64,000 nucleotides of DNA, taken from the NCBI RefSeq assembly GCF_001625305.1, contig NW_017802492.1:883022-947021 (forward strand). The letters are read 5' to 3'. Shown here piece by piece: positions 61,915-64,000 of this stretch. Position 1 is the first letter of the stretch; each line of letters starts with the position of its first letter. Below the pieces are notes generated by a model, which was not told the origin of the DNA, searched no databases, and was given only the letters and a program-made list of their open reading frames with translations. Both the position numbers and the translations under genes were made by a program. The DNA is from Branchiostoma belcheri (taxonomy: Eukaryota; Chordata; Leptocardii; Amphioxiformes; Branchiostomatidae).

Positions 61915-63320
61915 CCGACGAGATTCGTCTAGTCATATCTACATGATCTGATAACTAATTTGATATTTGGCGTCGACGTGGAATCAAAATGTAGGCTCGT
62001 GGGATTATTCGCGCCTCGGGGAGTATGAATTAATAAATGCCACAAACCAAACAATATTAATTACAATTTGTACAAGTCAGAACGGTTCGTTAACACTCGA
62101 AGAAGGGGCCTCATGAAGTAGTCGTCCTGTTAAAATGCATTTGCTTGGCAAGAATTTAGGTAAGCGTTTTTTTGATAGACGCAAGTACAACTTAGAACAC
62201 ATGTACACTTAGTACATGGGCCAGAATCCCAATTTTCACATACTGTACGTACCACCCGAGGTGGAAAATTCTCATTACGATTTTTGAAATAGAAGGGTGT
62301 CTGTGGAATACATTTTGATATGATAGACATTTCAGATTGGTAGCTTTGACCTTGCTATCTGACCTTGAACTTTGACCCCATATGGACAACGTCCATTTGC
62401 ACTCATAATGCTTCAGCTGTAGTCGACGTTCTGCGGACAAATATACAGTGTGTATGTAAGAAGGGACTCTGCTATATTCCCTGTCATGATCCATTGACGG
62501 CGGTTTGAACACACAAAAATCTTAATTCTGAAGAGGAAGAAACGACCCCTAGCGAGTGAAATGCTTGTTGCTGTCATTTCTTCATAACGCCAATGAGGTT
62601 CCAAAAACCTTTTTTAGCCTCCTTGGTCAGAACTAGCCCAGGTTCGTAGTTGTTGTTGGTTAGATGGGTTTGTTGTAGAACTCCCTTTGCTGTTGCCTGG
62701 TCTCTTTTTTTTAAAAATAGCGACTCCTGTGTGTGTACTTTCAACCGGGAAACGCCCTACATCTATACATGACGCACCGTGGAAATATGCTAAGGGCCAC
62801 TCAGCGAGTGGGACATCACATTCCACAACCTGTATCAGCCAACGCCCAATATCTATTGTTTGCAAAATGAAGTCTTCAGTAAAACTACAAGTCCATTGAA
62901 AGTCATTGCAAGCCCTTTTTTCAACCGTGTAAACAAAGGCCACTTAAACAGGTGCTTTATAATCACTCTCATTGACAAGTTCGTCATAGACCAGTGGGTG
63001 ACTTTGAATGTGTGTCAAATATATGTTCTAAAGAGACCGCACAATTCAATTTAGACAAGAGAGACCCTCAGAAAATTCCTGATGTAGAACTGCACGTATA
63101 AAGCATGGGTGGAGCTGGTACTGGTATGTTTTTTTTTTGACTGAACGTCCCGTATCCGGAACAGTAAAGGGCGTTTCCCGACCTAGTGGGCAAAGTACTC
63201 CTAAAGTGAAGTGAATGGACGGTACCAAGTGTGATGTTTTTATAGGGAAGAATTTTATATTTCTGACACATATTTCTTCGGTCGAATTCTTTTCAAACCT
63301 GTCCATTTTCATTCCCAGTT
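61915..63320 (-). other. Region with several unassigned open frames, mainly reverse strand
   Basis: No repeat is recognised in 1.4 kb. Reverse-strand pieces look protein-like: 62192-62512 (SMDHDREYSRVPSYIHTVYL), 62614-62943 (FTEDFILQTIDIGRWLIQVV, AYFHGASCIDVGRFPVES) and 63046-63312 (KMDRFEKNSTEEICVRNIKF). The middle one extends upstream through one stop (HPLVYDELVNESDYKAPV). The plus strand is also partly open. It could be a decayed gene or chance; I do not recognise a family. Confidence 0.2.
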
Positions 63321-64000
63321 AAGGGAAACAAGTAGCAAATCTCACAGTACGAGGCACTTGGTGTTCAAATCCCCATGAGTAAAAACGCGGCAAAAATCTG
63401 GAGCAGCCTAGCTAACATTTATAGTGCAGTACTTCATTGAACTGATAGAGACCGCTTTTGATCCATGCACTTCACCTCGATAACTTGTAAGCGGTAACTT
63501 TTAACTTCACAGAAGACTGGTAATTCGTATAGCCAGATCGACCGCTAAAATGTCACAAATTATCTAATACAACAACATAGAGCGTAATCTGTGTACTAAT
63601 GTTCTATGTAAAGCGTAGATATAGTGGGTATAGAGCATGGATTTAGGCGGAGAAAGCTTGCCCGAATGTAACGCAAGAGATGTATGTAGCCGCTGCCGGT
63701 GTGAATTATAATAGCGTAGAGCGTTAATAGTTCTACAACTAAGCCCCTCAAGAGCATGCCTATATGTCCGTAAGTTTTGGCCAGCTTTCACCTTTCTAGC
63801 TAGTCCCTGTAACGCTCTGAAAGGAGCGCGGGTGCGTGGTTTTCACCATACTGTGTGCTAAACATTGTGTGGATGGCGTTCAGCACCAAGGACAGGCACC
63901 GTTTGCACGGAAACATGTGGTGTGCTTACATGTACTAATTAAATTAGCAGATTTCGACTACTACACGTCCGTCACCAATACTTGTTGCTGCTGACGCTAC
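63321..64000. other. No feature recognised
   Basis: A 75-codon reverse frame (63564-63791) has no domain I know. TTCAGCACCAAGGACAGG at 63880 also occurs at 56030, a short dispersed match. GTGTTCAAATCCCC at 63361 is a weak B-box-like word without an A box. Confidence 0.45.

Noticed and set aside
63340-63380. SINE or tRNA at GTGTTCAAATCCCC
   Set aside because: Single weak B-box-like word without an A box or tail.

Overview
The window looks like non-coding, repeat-saturated animal DNA. My best guess is a cephalochordate (amphioxus, Branchiostoma). The grounds are the dense mix of short inverted-repeat elements, tRNA-derived SINEs, CR1/L2-like LINE tails, repeats bounded by ACCTCCATGAAA, a TTAGGG-like array and scaffold gaps (runs of N at 2428-2447 and 18553-18739). 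The species call rests on general familiarity, not on a search. I found no convincing host protein-coding gene, rRNA gene or functional tRNA gene. Nearly all open frames here are short, lie on top of repeats, or are open on both strands.

Repeat groups, with working names used throughout: (1) PH-A, PH-B and PH-C are PIF/Harbinger-like MITEs whose ends begin GGCC and which are flanked by TTA or TAA. (2) MU-a, MU-a2, MU-b, MU-b2, MU-c and MU-d are palindromic or foldback MITEs with ends TAGCCT... or TACTCTCC..., and eleven copies have recognisable 9-bp target-site duplications, which points to a Mutator-like transposase. (3) HEL-1, HEL-2 and HEL-3 have a 5' motif repeated in inverted form near the 3' end, then a small palindrome, then CTAG next to T, with no duplication; this resembles Helentron-type (HINE) elements. 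(4) LN-X and LN-Y are 5'-truncated 3' ends of two LINE families, and there is also an RTE-like fragment. (5) Smaller sets are tRNA-SINEs, two TTAA-flanked MITEs (Q), GC-rich MITEs (J), family K, family Z, a retroposon with a hammerhead-like motif (R), and one solo LTR.

Layout: 0-6 kb holds MU, SINE and PH elements and a tandem AT-rich array. 6-13 kb has PH-A, two LN-X pieces, a MU-a2 copy carrying LINE sequence, and nested MU-b/MU-c. 13-26 kb has MU-d, MU-c, MU-a, K and HEL copies, an RTE remnant and an exact 74-bp minisatellite. 26-36 kb has HEL-2, nested PH-A/PH-C and PH-A/R insertions, a tandem exon-like repeat, LN-Y pieces, and LN-X inside MU-c. 36-46 kb has MU-a/a2, tandem duplications, a solo LTR inside LN-X, a triple cAMP-response-element cluster, and telomere-like DNA between two J MITEs. 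46-64 kb has HEL-1 copies, a 176-bp-period array split by a LINE tail, a five-fold tandem LN-X 3' end, further arrays, and weak unassigned open frames near 62-63 kb.

The parts do not form a pathway. The value of the window is as a layered record of insertions: several nested pairs give relative ages and confirm element boundaries by their duplications or by paralogous empty sites.
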